Positions 7,667-17,661 of a stretch of 64,000 nt of DNA are shown here, piece after piece; within the stretch, counting starts at the first letter, position 1; each line of letters starts with the position of its first letter. The notes beneath the pieces are model-generated. The model ran no database searches. It saw nothing but the letters and a program-made list of their open reading frames with translations, and was not told where the DNA came from. Origin of the DNA: Geotoga petraea (lineage in GTDB: Bacteria > Thermotogota > Thermotogae > Petrotogales > Petrotogaceae); the NCBI RefSeq assembly GCF_900102615.1, contig NZ_FMYV01000004.1, positions 161,643 to 225,642 of the forward strand, in the 5' to 3' direction. The translations under genes were made by a program, and so were the position numbers.

Positions 7667-10141
7667 TTATTTCTTCACTTTAAACCTTGTATTTCTTTTA
7701 AATCCTTTTTTTTCAGCATAGCTTTTTTTAGATTTTTGACCTTTTTTTTGAGAATCAATAACTGAGGTATCTCCATGAACAAAATTCAAATTAACAGTTT
7801 GCTTTTTAGCTTGTGATTCTTCTTTGTTGGGATCAACTCTTGTTATTCTCATCAAGTAGTCAACTATTGTATCGTAAATATCGTCGACCAGTTGTGAAAA
7901 CATGTAATAAGATTCTTTTTTGAATTCCATATTTGGATCTTTTTGGCCGTAAGCTCTCAATCCTACTGCTTCTTTCAAATGTTCTATTGCATCTAGATGT
8001 GATCTCCATTTGTCATCAATTATTCTCAACATGATGAACTTAGACATCTTGTTGAAATGATCTCCAAATTCTTCCTTCTTACCTCGAAATTTATCCCATA
8101 ATAAAGTCATTAATTCTTCTTTTAATTCACTTACACTTTCAGATTTTATGTCAGCTATAATTAAAAAACTTTCAAGTTTACCTTTAACGTAATCTTTATT
8201 AATTACACCAGCTTTATCATCCCACGCTGATTCAGATATCCTATCCGCTACATCTTCAAAAATTTCTTTCAAATGTTCAGTATAATCTTCTTGTTTTAAA
8301 ATCCAGTTTCTGTGATTATATATTGAATTCCTTTGATTATCCATAACAGAATCCATTTCATATAACCTTTTTCTCATAGAAAAATGAATGCCTTCAACTT
8401 TTTTCTGGGCATCTCTGATTACATTTGATAATAGTTTGTGTTCGATTGGCTGACCCTCTTCTATTCTCAAAGTTGCCATAATTCTTTTCATTCTTTCTCC
8501 ACCAAAAAGTCTTAAAACATCGTCTTCAAAAGATAAAAAGAATCTTGACTCTCCTGGGTCACCTTGACGACCTGATCTACCAATTAATTGATTATCTACC
8601 CTTCTACTTTCGTGTCTTTCTGTACCAATTACATATAAACCACCTAATTCTTTTACTTCATTATTTATTTTTATATCAGTTCCTCTACCAGCCATGTTCG
8701 TAGCAATTGTAACGGCACCTTTTTGACCAGCATTTGCAATGATTTCTGCTTCTCTTTCGTGTTGTTTAGCATTCAATACTTCGTGAGGAATACCTTTTCT
8801 TTTTAATAAGTTTGATAATAATTCACTTTTATCAATGGAAGTTGTACCAACAAGCATTGGTTGACCTGTTTTATGTCTTTCTTCAATTTCAGCAACTATG
8901 GCATTGTATTTGCCCTTTAAAGCTTGGTAAATACTATCATTTTTATCTTTTCTTATAACAGGTTTGTTAGTCGGTATGACAACAACTTCACAGTTATAAA
9001 TTTGTTGAAATTCACTTTCTTCTGTTTTAGCAGTACCTGTCATTCCAGATAACTTATCATACATTCTGAAATAGTTTTGGAATGTTATTGTAGCATAAGT
9101 CAAACTTTCTTGTTTGATCTGAACTCCTTCTTTAGCTTCTATTGCTTGGTGAAGACCTTCAGAATATCTTCTACCTTGTAAAAGCCTTCCCGTGAATTCA
9201 TCAACTATGATTACCTCGCCTTCTTTGATAATATAGTCTTTATCTTTTTTGAAGAATATTCTTGCTTTTAAAGCGTTTAACAAATGAAATAAATATTTTA
9301 TGTTTTCAGGATCGTATAAGTTGTCTATTTGCAGGAGTTTTTCAGCCTTATCTATACCTTCTTCTGTTAAAGAGATTGTTTTTTGTTTCTCATCAACTGT
9401 ATAATCAGATTCATTTTCGAAATTTTTGGATAAATGGGAAAATCTTCTGTACAGTTCACTTGGTGTATCTGATGGCCCAGATATTATCAAAGGTGTTCTG
9501 GCTTCATCAATAAGTATGGAGTCAGCTTCATCTACTATCGCAAAATAATGTCCCCTTTGAGATTTATCATCCATATCATAAACAAGGTTATCTCTCAAAT
9601 AATCGAATCCAAACTCATTAGCCGTTCCATAAGTTATATCAGCTTCATAAGCAGCTTTTCTATCTTCTTTACTCATTCCAGCTTGTATAAAACCTACCTT
9701 TAACCCCAAAAATTCATATATAGGTCCCATCCATTCAGCATCTCTTTTTGCAAGATAATCATTGTGAGTCGCTAATTGACAGTTTTTGCCGGTCAAAGCA
9801 TTCAAATAAAGCGGTAATGTGGCAACCAAGGTTTTACCTTCACCCGTTTTCATTTCAGCTATTATGCCTTCGTGCATAGATATTCCACCCATAAGCTGAA
9901 CATCAAAATGTCTCATGTCTACTACTCTTTTTGCGGCTTCTCTTACAACTGCAAAAGCTTCAAATAATATATCGTCAAGAGTTTCCCCATTTTCTAATCT
10001 TTTTTTGAATTCGGGCGTTTTGTTTTTCAATTCATCGTCCGATAATTTTTCTATTTCTGGTTCAAAAGCATTTATCTTCTCAACCATTTTTCTGTATTTT
10101 TTTAAAAGCCTTTCATTTTTATCAAAAAGTCCAAATAACAT
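7667..10141 (-). CDS. secA: Preprotein translocase ATPase
   Basis: 824 residues. Walker A GEGKT is at 100-104, Walker B-type VDEADSILIDEART lies near 205, and helicase motifs TNMAGRGTDI and GRSGRQGDPG are clear; the helical scaffold near MRIIDDKWRSHLDAIEHL is intact. SecA drives export of unfolded proteins through SecYEG. The usual C-terminal Cys-rich zinc-binding tail is absent and replaced by a Lys/Arg-rich end. Start ATG follows GGAGAG. Upstream is an exported protein of unknown function (21 bp gap), downstream prfB (13 bp), so it is expressed within a mixed translation/export operon. Confidence 0.98.
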   Translation of the reverse strand: MLFGLFDKNERLLKKYRKMVEKINAFEPEIEKLSDDELKNKTPEFKKRLENGETLDDILFEAFAVVREAAKRVVDMRHFDVQLMGGISMHEGIIAEMKTGEGKTLVATLPLYLNALTGKNCQLATHNDYLAKRDAEWMGPIYEFLGLKVGFIQAGMSKEDRKAAYEADITYGTANEFGFDYLRDNLVYDMDDKSQRGHYFAIVDEADSILIDEARTPLIISGPSDTPSELYRRFSHLSKNFENESDYTVDEKQKTISLTEEGIDKAEKLLQIDNLYDPENIKYLFHLLNALKARIFFKKDKDYIIKEGEVIIVDEFTGRLLQGRRYSEGLHQAIEAKEGVQIKQESLTYATITFQNYFRMYDKLSGMTGTAKTEESEFQQIYNCEVVVIPTNKPVIRKDKNDSIYQALKGKYNAIVAEIEERHKTGQPMLVGTTSIDKSELLSNLLKRKGIPHEVLNAKQHEREAEIIANAGQKGAVTIATNMAGRGTDIKINNEVKELGGLYVIGTERHESRRVDNQLIGRSGRQGDPGESRFFLSFEDDVLRLFGGERMKRIMATLRIEEGQPIEHKLLSNVIRDAQKKVEGIHFSMRKRLYEMDSVMDNQRNSIYNHRNWILKQEDYTEHLKEIFEDVADRISESAWDDKAGVINKDYVKGKLESFLIIADIKSESVSELKEELMTLLWDKFRGKKEEFGDHFNKMSKFIMLRIIDDKWRSHLDAIEHLKEAVGLRAYGQKDPNMEFKKESYYMFSQLVDDIYDTIVDYLMRITRVDPNKEESQAKKQTVNLNFVHGDTSVIDSQKKGQKSKKSYAEKKGFKRNTRFKVKK

Positions 10142-10162
10142 TTATTTTCTCTCCTTCAAGTC

Positions 10163-11407
10163 TTATTTTATATGAATATTTACAAATTCTTTGTTTTCTT
10201 CAGTAAAGTACTCAAGAGTTATAAAAGAACTACTTGTAGAATAAAACTTATTACTAAAGTATCTTTCTAAGTCTATAATATTTATCCTTTCAAGGTTTTC
10301 TCTCTTTTCAATACTGTCATATGTCCTCAAGTATTTAAATCTGTTAACTTCTCCTAAATATATTCTCATATCTTCTGGGAACAAAGTGGAAAAAATAGTT
10401 TCGTTGTTATCATAATAAACATAAACAGGATATCCCACTTTATCATGACTTATTTTGAAATAATTAAATGTACCTAATTGCCCTTTAATTAGATTTTTTC
10501 TGTTTAGAAATTCTTCAATTTCGTCTAAATTAATTGGTGAAAAAACAAGAAATGAATACTCATTGTTATCGATTATATTTCTTGAGTCTACCATCAAGAA
10601 TTCTTCATCATCAAGAGCATTTAAGATCATCAAAAAATTGTTTTTTGAAAATTCATCATGTGGTATCAAAAATTCTTGTATATAACTAATAAATTTATCT
10701 TTTTTAATTTTGTGTATATCGAGAATATCTCCAAATATTTTTTCCTCTTCTAAGTCACTAATATTGAATTTTGAAGAATTATCAGAAAATCTTTCTGTTT
10801 CAAAATAGCCATTCAAAGTTTTCTGATTTACGTCAAAATAAAAAGACCATTCTTTTCCTTTTTTAAAAAAGTTATGAATTTTTCCATACAAAAGATAAGT
10901 AGATTCTTCAGTCGTAACTATAGAAATATCCTTTTTAAAACTGAACCCATTTTCTTGTTTGTAAAAAGGTATTTTTTCTTCCTCTAATATAAATTCATTA
11001 CCATTTCTTTCATAATAAAAAACATTTTCCAATATGTCGCTCAACGCAGTGGCATCCTTTGTTGTTACTGAAAAATAATTAGAGTCATCTATCAAGTTTT
11101 TTAATATTTGAATATAATTTGGGTTCAAAAATTCATCATATGTATAGCCTTTATCACTATATATAGAGAGAGAGTTATCTAAAAGTGCGTTTATTTTAGT
11201 AGAATCAGAAGTTAACTGACTATTTAAAAATTCTAAAAAGTAGCTATACCCAATTCCCTCTTTCGAGTTTATAAATCTCAAAAGAGGGACCTCGTTTATC
11301 GCTTTATTATAAAAATCCTTTATATTTTTAATCTTTATTTCAGTCGTAGAAGAATATCCAACTACAACAGATACCAATATCAAAATCACAGATAACCTAA
11401 ATTTCAT
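10163..11407 (-). CDS. Exported protein of unknown function
   Basis: 414 residues from the ATG at 11407, chosen because GAGGTG sits just upstream; a longer TTG-initiated frame to 11419 would place that binding site inside the gene. The N-terminus (MKFRLSVILILVSVVVG) is a signal peptide. The mature part is rich in Asp, Glu, Phe and Tyr with no motif I recognise; it may be a repeated alpha/beta periplasmic fold similar to DUF3352-type proteins, but that is a guess. It lies between tlyA (8 bp) and secA (21 bp). Its job is probably in the envelope. Confidence 0.75.
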   Translation of the reverse strand: MKFRLSVILILVSVVVGYSSTTEIKIKNIKDFYNKAINEVPLLRFINSKEGIGYSYFLEFLNSQLTSDSTKINALLDNSLSIYSDKGYTYDEFLNPNYIQILKNLIDDSNYFSVTTKDATALSDILENVFYYERNGNEFILEEEKIPFYKQENGFSFKKDISIVTTEESTYLLYGKIHNFFKKGKEWSFYFDVNQKTLNGYFETERFSDNSSKFNISDLEEEKIFGDILDIHKIKKDKFISYIQEFLIPHDEFSKNNFLMILNALDDEEFLMVDSRNIIDNNEYSFLVFSPINLDEIEEFLNRKNLIKGQLGTFNYFKISHDKVGYPVYVYYDNNETIFSTLFPEDMRIYLGEVNRFKYLRTYDSIEKRENLERINIIDLERYFSNKFYSTSSSFITLEYFTEENKEFVNIHIK

Positions 11408-11415
11408 AAGACACC

Positions 11416-12147
11416 TCAAATATTACCCTTTTTTATGTAAAAAAGAAATTCTGTATTACCTTTACCACCCTTTATTGGAGATTCTATTCTGTTCATCACT
11501 TTAAAGTTGTTATTTTCAAAAGACCTTTCTAATTTCTGGAGAGTTTGCTGTAATAATTTTTTATCTTTAACTATCCCATTTACAACATTGCCCTCACCAA
11601 CTTCGAACTGTGGTTTTATCAATACAACCATTTCTCCATTCTTTTTCAGATTCTTTTGGAAAGTATCCATCATTTTAGTAACTGATATGAATGAAACATC
11701 ACAACAAATAAAATCTACCTTTTCTTCGTTTATATAATCTCTTGCATTTGTATTTTCTTTTAATATTATCTTATCGTTATTTCGAAGTTTCTTGTGCATT
11801 TGATTAGTTCCAACGTCTATTGCATAAATTTTTTCAACGTCTTTTTCTAAAAGGACTTGGCTAAATCCACCTGTAGAGCTTCCTATATCCAAACAGACTT
11901 TATCTTTTAAATTTAATTTAAAAGATTCAATCGCCTTTTTAAGTTTGAAAGCTCCTCTACCGACGTATTCATACTTTCCCAGTAAATCTATTTTGTTGTT
12001 TTCATCTACTTTTAAAGAAGGTTTTAGAATTTTATTGTTATCTACCAAAACTTTACCTTCTTTTATTAATCTTCTTGCTTTTTCTCTGGATTCAACCATT
12101 CCTCTTGTTGCAAGATATTTGTCGATTCGTATGTTGAACACTCCCAT
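11416..12147 (-). CDS. tlyA: TlyA family rRNA 2'-O-methyltransferase
   Basis: 243 residues. Residues about 5-65 form an S4 RNA-binding domain (RIDKYLATRGMVESREKARR), followed by an FtsJ-type methyltransferase with SAM motif LDIGSSTGGFSQ and a DVSFISVTKM block. Family members methylate ribosomal RNA cytidine 2'-OH groups. The start is uncertain: the ATG at 12147 lacks a binding site and lies inside a TATAAT-like sequence, while GGGAG just downstream is well placed for an ATA codon giving MRIDKYL, the usual family N-terminus. Same operon as truA and secA. Confidence 0.9.
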   Translation of the reverse strand: MGVFNIRIDKYLATRGMVESREKARRLIKEGKVLVDNNKILKPSLKVDENNKIDLLGKYEYVGRGAFKLKKAIESFKLNLKDKVCLDIGSSTGGFSQVLLEKDVEKIYAIDVGTNQMHKKLRNNDKIILKENTNARDYINEEKVDFICCDVSFISVTKMMDTFQKNLKKNGEMVVLIKPQFEVGEGNVVNGIVKDKKLLQQTLQKLERSFENNNFKVMNRIESPIKGGKGNTEFLFYIKKGNI

Positions 12148-12181
12148 TATAAATTAAAAAGTTTAAAGTTATATAAATAAG

Positions 12182-13336
12182 TTATTTTATATAAATATTT
12201 ACAATATTTTCTTTTATTTCCAAAATATATTTATCAGAACTGTATTGTTTTTTTGGTTCATATTTGGGCATATCGTAAAATATAGAATACACATTTCCAT
12301 TTTTATAAATCCCGCCTTGAAAGTTGATTGTATATTTTTCCATCTTAAAGGTGTTTAGCTCAAGATATGTATCCCCAACTGTTATATTCATAGGAGATCT
12401 CCCAAAGTCTTTATAAAGTTCTTTCGTCCCCATTGAAACAAGCTCACCAGCAGAACTTATTATATACACAGTATTATCATATTCGTAAACGTAAGCCACA
12501 ACACCCTTAAAAGAATATCTTTCGTTTAAGTTTTCTATATTTCCATAATTAGAGTAAAATCTCGATTTTACAATTACTGGGTCTCCCTCATTTGGGAACC
12601 AAATAGAGGTAGGATCGCCATATAAAAAAACTCCACTTTTTATGCTATAAGCTTTGATTATTTTAGTTTCTGTTTTTTCATAGAGGTTTTGCTTTAAAAG
12701 GTTTATAGAATACGTACGGCTAGAATAATCAGTCAGGTCGTAAGTAAAAGTTTCTATTCCGTCGTATATTTCAAAAATATTAGGGGGCATTACAACTTTT
12801 TTGGGAATATTAATTTCGCTTCCATTCAAAAAAATGGTATCTTGATCGCCAATAATTTCAACTTCTATAAAATTATTTGGTATATGAAATATTCTTTTCC
12901 CAAAAGGAGGATTGAAAACATACTCATAATTAATCCCATCTTTTTGAAGGTTAACTTTTACTTCATTATCCCATCTAAAAAAGGCTGAAGTCTTTGTTGA
13001 ATCTTCAGTGGAAATATAAAAATTGTCAGCTATTATAAACACACTTCTGGCATTTGAATTCAATAATTCTTTTATATTCAAGTCTATATTTTCCAAATCA
13101 GTTTTAATCGTTTTATTCTTATATTTTAGATCATATAAACCTTTGTTGTAATTAATTTCCAGCGTTTCATAATCTCCAGACGGAGGAATAGTAATATCCG
13201 CATACTTATAAACTTTGTTGAAAATGTAATCGAAATCTTCATTTGGACCATTGTAAACAAGTCCAATTTTTTCTACAGAAAAAGAACTTATTATTATAAT
13301 TATGAATACCGTAATAAAAAATAATCTTTTTAACAT
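12182..13336 (-). CDS. Exported beta-rich protein of unknown function
   Basis: 384 residues beginning with a signal peptide (MLKRLFFITVFIIIIISSFS). The mature sequence alternates short hydrophobic and polar stretches with many Tyr, Asn, Ile and Gly residues, suggesting beta structure, and ends in VNIYIK. I recognise no family. Start ATG follows AGAGGG. It sits 34 bp upstream of tlyA and 17 bp after truA in the same operon. The upstream position of a second exported unknown before secA suggests a shared envelope role, which is inference only. Confidence 0.72.
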   Translation of the reverse strand: MLKRLFFITVFIIIIISSFSVEKIGLVYNGPNEDFDYIFNKVYKYADITIPPSGDYETLEINYNKGLYDLKYKNKTIKTDLENIDLNIKELLNSNARSVFIIADNFYISTEDSTKTSAFFRWDNEVKVNLQKDGINYEYVFNPPFGKRIFHIPNNFIEVEIIGDQDTIFLNGSEINIPKKVVMPPNIFEIYDGIETFTYDLTDYSSRTYSINLLKQNLYEKTETKIIKAYSIKSGVFLYGDPTSIWFPNEGDPVIVKSRFYSNYGNIENLNERYSFKGVVAYVYEYDNTVYIISSAGELVSMGTKELYKDFGRSPMNITVGDTYLELNTFKMEKYTINFQGGIYKNGNVYSIFYDMPKYEPKKQYSSDKYILEIKENIVNIYIK

Positions 13337-13353
13337 ATGAAACCCTCTTTTAA

Positions 13354-14091
13354 TTAAAATAATATTTTATAAAAATATAATCCTTCTGGAGGCGCTGAAG
13401 CTGGAGCTTTTGATCTATCCTTTGCTTCAATGATTTCTCTAACAATTTCTGGTGTCCAGGTACCTGTCCCGACTTTAGTCAAGGTACCAACAATGTTTCT
13501 TACCATTCTTCTCAAAAAAGACACCCCTTCAACTCTAATTAAAATAATATTTTTACTCATCCTAATTATTCTAACTCTATCTATTTGCCTAACAGGATTT
13601 CTTTCATCATTGCCAGACTTAAAAGAACTAAAGTCTTTTTCCCCTTCAAAATGTCTTGCGGCTTTCCTCATTTTGTCTATATCCAAGTCATATGGAAACC
13701 ACCAAACCCTGTTTCTTAAAAATATATCTGGGTCTTTCTTTGTATATAGATAATAATGGTATATTCTCTTTTTCGCCATAAATCTTGGGTTAAAATTTTT
13801 TTCGACTTGTTCTAAATTGCGAATATAAATATCCGAGGGTAAAACAGAATTCAAAGCATCTTTTATGTTTTGAATTGTCATATTGTCGTTTGGGACTTTA
13901 AAAGCTATAGTTTGGCCATAACTATGAACTCCTGTATCCGTTCTTCCTGCACCGTGGGATAGAACTTTTTCTTTAAATATTTTCTGAAGTGCTTTTTCGA
14001 ACTCTCCTTGTACCGTTCTAACATTTCTTTGCCCTTGATACCCATAAAAATTTGTTCCATCATATGCAACAGTTGCAGCAACCATTCTCAT
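13354..14091 (-). CDS. truA: tRNA pseudouridine(38-40) synthase
   Basis: 245 residues, the normal length for TruA. The catalytic aspartate is Asp52 in GRTDTGVH; conserved [12 protein letters not shown] near the N-terminus and [10 protein letters not shown] near the C-terminus are family signatures. It isomerises uridines 38-40 in the anticodon arm. The ATG start lies 6 nt after GGAGGAA. Part of the pgm-to-prfB operon, 28 bp after the unknown 193-residue gene. Confidence 0.97.
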   Translation of the reverse strand: MRMVAATVAYDGTNFYGYQGQRNVRTVQGEFEKALQKIFKEKVLSHGAGRTDTGVHSYGQTIAFKVPNDNMTIQNIKDALNSVLPSDIYIRNLEQVEKNFNPRFMAKKRIYHYYLYTKKDPDIFLRNRVWWFPYDLDIDKMRKAARHFEGEKDFSSFKSGNDERNPVRQIDRVRIIRMSKNIILIRVEGVSFLRRMVRNIVGTLTKVGTGTWTPEIVREIIEAKDRSKAPASAPPEGLYFYKILF

Positions 14092-14119
14092 GTTTATTCC
14101 TCCAAAACATAATCTATTG

Positions 14120-14701
14120 TTATAACGTTTTTTGCATAATAGATTTTTCCAAAATTTTATATGTTATTGCTGATTCATGTTCTATTAAAAGATCTATATT
14201 TTTTCCATAAAGCCTTTCATAAATTCTTATCAAATATAAGTTCACAAATTTGGTGATTCTTGAAGAAATGGCGTCTCTATTCTTTCCAGGTAGAGTTTTT
14301 GAAATGTTATCTATCCAATAATCATAATTTGCCAAAACATCTTTTGTTTTTATCAAATTGTTGAAAGAACTAATGGTATTTCTAAGCCCAATATGTTTAG
14401 ATATTATTTCTATGTGATCGCCATACAAATCTCTAACTTCATCTGAAATAAAATCCACATATAGAGTTTTTAAAAATTTTTTCTTTCTAAAATCAGCCTT
14501 TAAAAACCTTCGTATATAAGAAATGCTTCCATCATCCTCTCCAACCATAAAATACCCTATAAATCCAGAATTTGAGGATATTTCATCCTCTTGTTCTGGA
14601 AATACATCTTTAAATATAATTGTATCATTGTTTATAAAATCATACTTTTCTGTTGTATAATAATTGCCTTTTTCTGTGAACAACAGGCAGTTAAATTGCA
14701 T
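14120..14701 (-). CDS. Unknown cytoplasmic protein between pgm and truA
   Basis: 193 residues, no signal peptide or membrane segment. The N-terminal third is beta-rich and acidic ([10 protein letters not shown]); the rest looks helical with several Arg/Lys-rich turns. No motif is recognisable. It starts at an ATG after AGAGGGTGG and lies 12 bp after pgm and 28 bp before truA, so it is certainly cotranscribed and probably real. No function can be inferred beyond the company of tRNA modification and sugar-phosphate genes. Confidence 0.75.
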   Translation of the reverse strand: MQFNCLLFTEKGNYYTTEKYDFINNDTIIFKDVFPEQEDEISSNSGFIGYFMVGEDDGSISYIRRFLKADFRKKKFLKTLYVDFISDEVRDLYGDHIEIISKHIGLRNTISSFNNLIKTKDVLANYDYWIDNISKTLPGKNRDAISSRITKFVNLYLIRIYERLYGKNIDLLIEHESAITYKILEKSIMQKTL

Positions 14702-14713
14702 TTTCCACCCTCT

Positions 14714-16399
14714 TTAATGCTGGTTAATAAGGTTTGAAATTGCTATTTCGGCTTTATCTATAAGACCATAAGCCTCTTTTTCATTCGAAGCCCTAACCAA
14801 AACATAAAATTTTATTTTTGGTTCCGTTCCTGATGGCCTTCCTATTAATTTAATGTTATCATATCGAAGCTCTATAACATTAGATTTAGGCAAATTGTTA
14901 ACTTCTTTATTATAATCAATAGTTTCTTTTAAAATATGCCCAGATATGTTTATTGGTGGTTCTTTTCTCATTGTATTCATTATGTTAAGTATTTTTTGAG
15001 AACCAGAATATCCTTCAAACTTAAATGAAAACAGTTTTTCTTTAAAATATCCATATTTTTCATTTAGTTCTTTCATATAATCTTTTAAAGTCTTATTCGA
15101 AGACTTTAATTCTGTGGCTAAAGTCACGATTAACGCACAAGCAATAACAGCATCTTTATCTCTTGCATGTGTATTGGCCAAATATCCGTAACTTTCTTCA
15201 AATCCAAAAATGAATTTCTTCTCTTTTGTCCTTTCATATTTTTCTATTTGTTCACCTATAAATTTAAAGCCAGTTAAAGTCTCTACAATTTCGATTCCAT
15301 ATTCTTTAGCGATTTCTTTAATCATGTCTGTCGAAACAATCGTTTTTATAATTACCGAATTATTTGGTAAAGATGCGTGTTGTTTTAACTTAGAAAGTAT
15401 GAAGTGACTTAGCATAACTCCCATTTCATTTCCATTAAAAGTAATATAATCATCTCCATCTTTTTCAAAAACTCCTATCCTATCTGAATCGGGATCCGTT
15501 GCCAATACAATTTCTGCTCCTTTTTCTTTTGCCAGTTCCAAAGCCATTTTAAAGGCGCTCTTTTCTTCTGGATTGGGAGATTCAACTGTTGGAAAAGCCC
15601 CGTCTGCCAAAGCCTGCTCTTCTACAATATAGGTTTCTATATCCAGTCTATCTAATATTTCTTTAACGGGTTTAAGCCCTGTTCCATGTAAAGGAGTATA
15701 AACTACTTTTATGTTAGAATCAAAAGATGGATCCAAAGACCTTACATATCCCTCTATTTCATCCATATAATCATTGAAAACATTGTCATTTAAAATTTCT
15801 ATTTTATCTGTTTCTACTGCATGATCAAAATCAACTCTTTTGACATCTTCAAAATAATTTAAAATGTTGATCTCTTCTATTATTTGTTTTGCATATTTTG
15901 GTACAGCTTGAGTTCCATCACTTGTATAAACCTTGTAACCGTTGTATTCGGCTGGATTGTGACTCGCTGTAATAACTATTCCGGCGTCACATTCAAGCCT
16001 TCTAACTGCATAAGACAGAATTGGTGTAGCTGTGAGTTCGTTAAAAAGATACACATTTACATTATTAGCCGCCAAAACTTCTGCAACAATTCTTGAAAAT
16101 TCATCAGATTTGTTTCTATTGTCATAAGCTATAACAACAGATGGAAAGTCCTTGTTTTTCTTTAAGTAGTTTGCTAAACCTTGAGTCGCCCTTGCAACCG
16201 TATGTTTGTTCATTCTGTTAGGACCTACACCTATTTTGCCCCTCATTCCTCCAGTTCCAAATTCAAGTTCTTTATAAAATCTATCGATTATTTCTTCTTC
16301 ATCATTTTCAATTTTCAATATTTCTTTTTTCAAATCTAAATCAGCTTTTTCTTCCCAGATTTTTTTATTTTCATAAGCTTTTTGTTTTATATCTTCCAT
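14714..16399 (-). CDS. Phosphoglucomutase/phosphomannomutase
   Basis: 561 residues of the alpha-D-phosphohexomutase superfamily. The phosphoserine loop is TASHNP with catalytic Ser146, the metal-binding loop is DPDSDR beginning at Asp302, the sugar-binding loop GFEESYGY follows, and the phosphate-binding loop RPSGTEPKIKFY is near the C-terminus. Length and motif order match PgcA-like enzymes. It interconverts hexose 1- and 6-phosphates, linking glycogen/maltodextrin breakdown to glycolysis. It opens the long operon; a TATAAT-like -10 lies at 16440-16445 (minus strand) in the divergent region. Start ATG follows GGGAGGGAG. Confidence 0.95.
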   Translation of the reverse strand: MEDIKQKAYENKKIWEEKADLDLKKEILKIENDEEEIIDRFYKELEFGTGGMRGKIGVGPNRMNKHTVARATQGLANYLKKNKDFPSVVIAYDNRNKSDEFSRIVAEVLAANNVNVYLFNELTATPILSYAVRRLECDAGIVITASHNPAEYNGYKVYTSDGTQAVPKYAKQIIEEINILNYFEDVKRVDFDHAVETDKIEILNDNVFNDYMDEIEGYVRSLDPSFDSNIKVVYTPLHGTGLKPVKEILDRLDIETYIVEEQALADGAFPTVESPNPEEKSAFKMALELAKEKGAEIVLATDPDSDRIGVFEKDGDDYITFNGNEMGVMLSHFILSKLKQHASLPNNSVIIKTIVSTDMIKEIAKEYGIEIVETLTGFKFIGEQIEKYERTKEKKFIFGFEESYGYLANTHARDKDAVIACALIVTLATELKSSNKTLKDYMKELNEKYGYFKEKLFSFKFEGYSGSQKILNIMNTMRKEPPINISGHILKETIDYNKEVNNLPKSNVIELRYDNIKLIGRPSGTEPKIKFYVLVRASNEKEAYGLIDKAEIAISNLINQH

Positions 16400-16562
16400 A
16401 TTACTCCCTCCCTGAAAAAGAAATATTTATACATATAAAATTATACCATTAATGTAATTTATATAAAAGAAAAATATTTTTCTAATTAAGGGTATTTTAT
16501 CCCTTGTAAAGAAATATTTAATGTATAATAGAATGAGATGAAAAACTTGGGAGGATAATTTA

Positions 16563-17624
16563 ATGAAAAAAATACTTTTTTTACTTTTAATATTCATCAT
16601 TAGTGCAGGGATTTTTTCGGAAAAAATCTATTTAAATAACTTTGAAAACGAAGACCTTATTATACACTTATACATAGAAAAACCATCATCACCTTTTGAC
16701 AAGGGGAGCTCTTTAAATTTCCCGGTGATAGAAAATTTTAATTTTTACACAAACTGGTTTGGAGCAACTCCAGAAGTTTACAACTATTTTATCGAAATAA
16801 TTAACAAAAGAAATGAAATAGTAGACATTTATTGGGATGATTCAAAAATCGAAGATGAATTTGGAAATTTGGTAAGACCTATTCTCTTTAGGAACGTTAT
16901 TTATTCTCCTTTTGAAGAACAAAATAACGCAGTTCTATTCAAAGGGGCTATGGTTAAAGAGGCATTTGTTCCAATAACGAATGTTGAAGTAAACAACAAT
17001 TACTTTGTGAGGGGAGAATCTTTTGTAAGCAAAGAAGAAAATTCCTATTCTATTTCACCTTTGAATTTCAAAAACAAAGAATACAAACTTATTTTGAGCT
17101 ATTCTTATCCAGGAAACTCAAAAAATGCTGTTGTTACTTTCGACATGAATAAAAAATTGCTTTTCAAAACTTCCAGAAATAATTATCCATTCACACTCTT
17201 TATTGGATACGGTATGGCAAATTTCAATTCAACATCGTATGATATATATCAATTCCAAAGTGCTTCTGGTGTTGAAGGTTCTTTTAATGTAGACAACCTA
17301 TTTAATTCTTTTGTTGGGGTTGGAACATCTTTTAACTATTATAGATATTCTTTTATTGACCCAGATTCAACAGACCAAACTACACAATATAATAACGACA
17401 CTAACATTGCGCTCTATTTAATAGCTGACGCTGGATTCATGAACTTCGAATTGGGAGCAGGAACAAATCTTTTGGCACTAAATTCGGGATTCCAACCACA
17501 AGATATTGGAATTCACCTTGGAACAAGCTTGAAAGTTTTCAGAAACTTGTATTTAGGTATTAGAGGAGAAGGGTTTATAAACAATATAAATTTAATATCA
17601 ATTTCATTGGGGTATAATTTCTAA
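16563..17624 (+). CDS. Putative outer-membrane beta-barrel protein
   Basis: 353 residues with a clear signal peptide (MKKILFLLLIFIISAGIFS). The second half consists of alternating strands rich in aromatic and Gly residues (for example YLGIRGEGFINN) and the chain ends in LGYNF; a C-terminal phenylalanine after a strand is the usual outer-membrane assembly signal. That suggests a small barrel in the toga, preceded by an exported domain of about 180 residues. No family is recognised. Monocistronic: good binding site (GGGAGG) upstream and a strong terminator immediately after. Confidence 0.7.
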   Translation: MKKILFLLLIFIISAGIFSEKIYLNNFENEDLIIHLYIEKPSSPFDKGSSLNFPVIENFNFYTNWFGATPEVYNYFIEIINKRNEIVDIYWDDSKIEDEFGNLVRPILFRNVIYSPFEEQNNAVLFKGAMVKEAFVPITNVEVNNNYFVRGESFVSKEENSYSISPLNFKNKEYKLILSYSYPGNSKNAVVTFDMNKKLLFKTSRNNYPFTLFIGYGMANFNSTSYDIYQFQSASGVEGSFNVDNLFNSFVGVGTSFNYYRYSFIDPDSTDQTTQYNNDTNIALYLIADAGFMNFELGAGTNLLALNSGFQPQDIGIHLGTSLKVFRNLYLGIRGEGFINNINLISISLGYNF

Positions 17625-17629
17625 AAATC

Positions 17630-17661
17630 AAAGGTCTTAAACAATGTTTAAGACCTTTTTA
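17630..17661. terminator. Bidirectional intrinsic terminator
   Basis: AAAGGTCTTAAA / TTTAAGACCTTT hairpin followed by a T run; ends the barrel gene and overlaps the end of the convergent small membrane gene. Confidence 0.8.
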
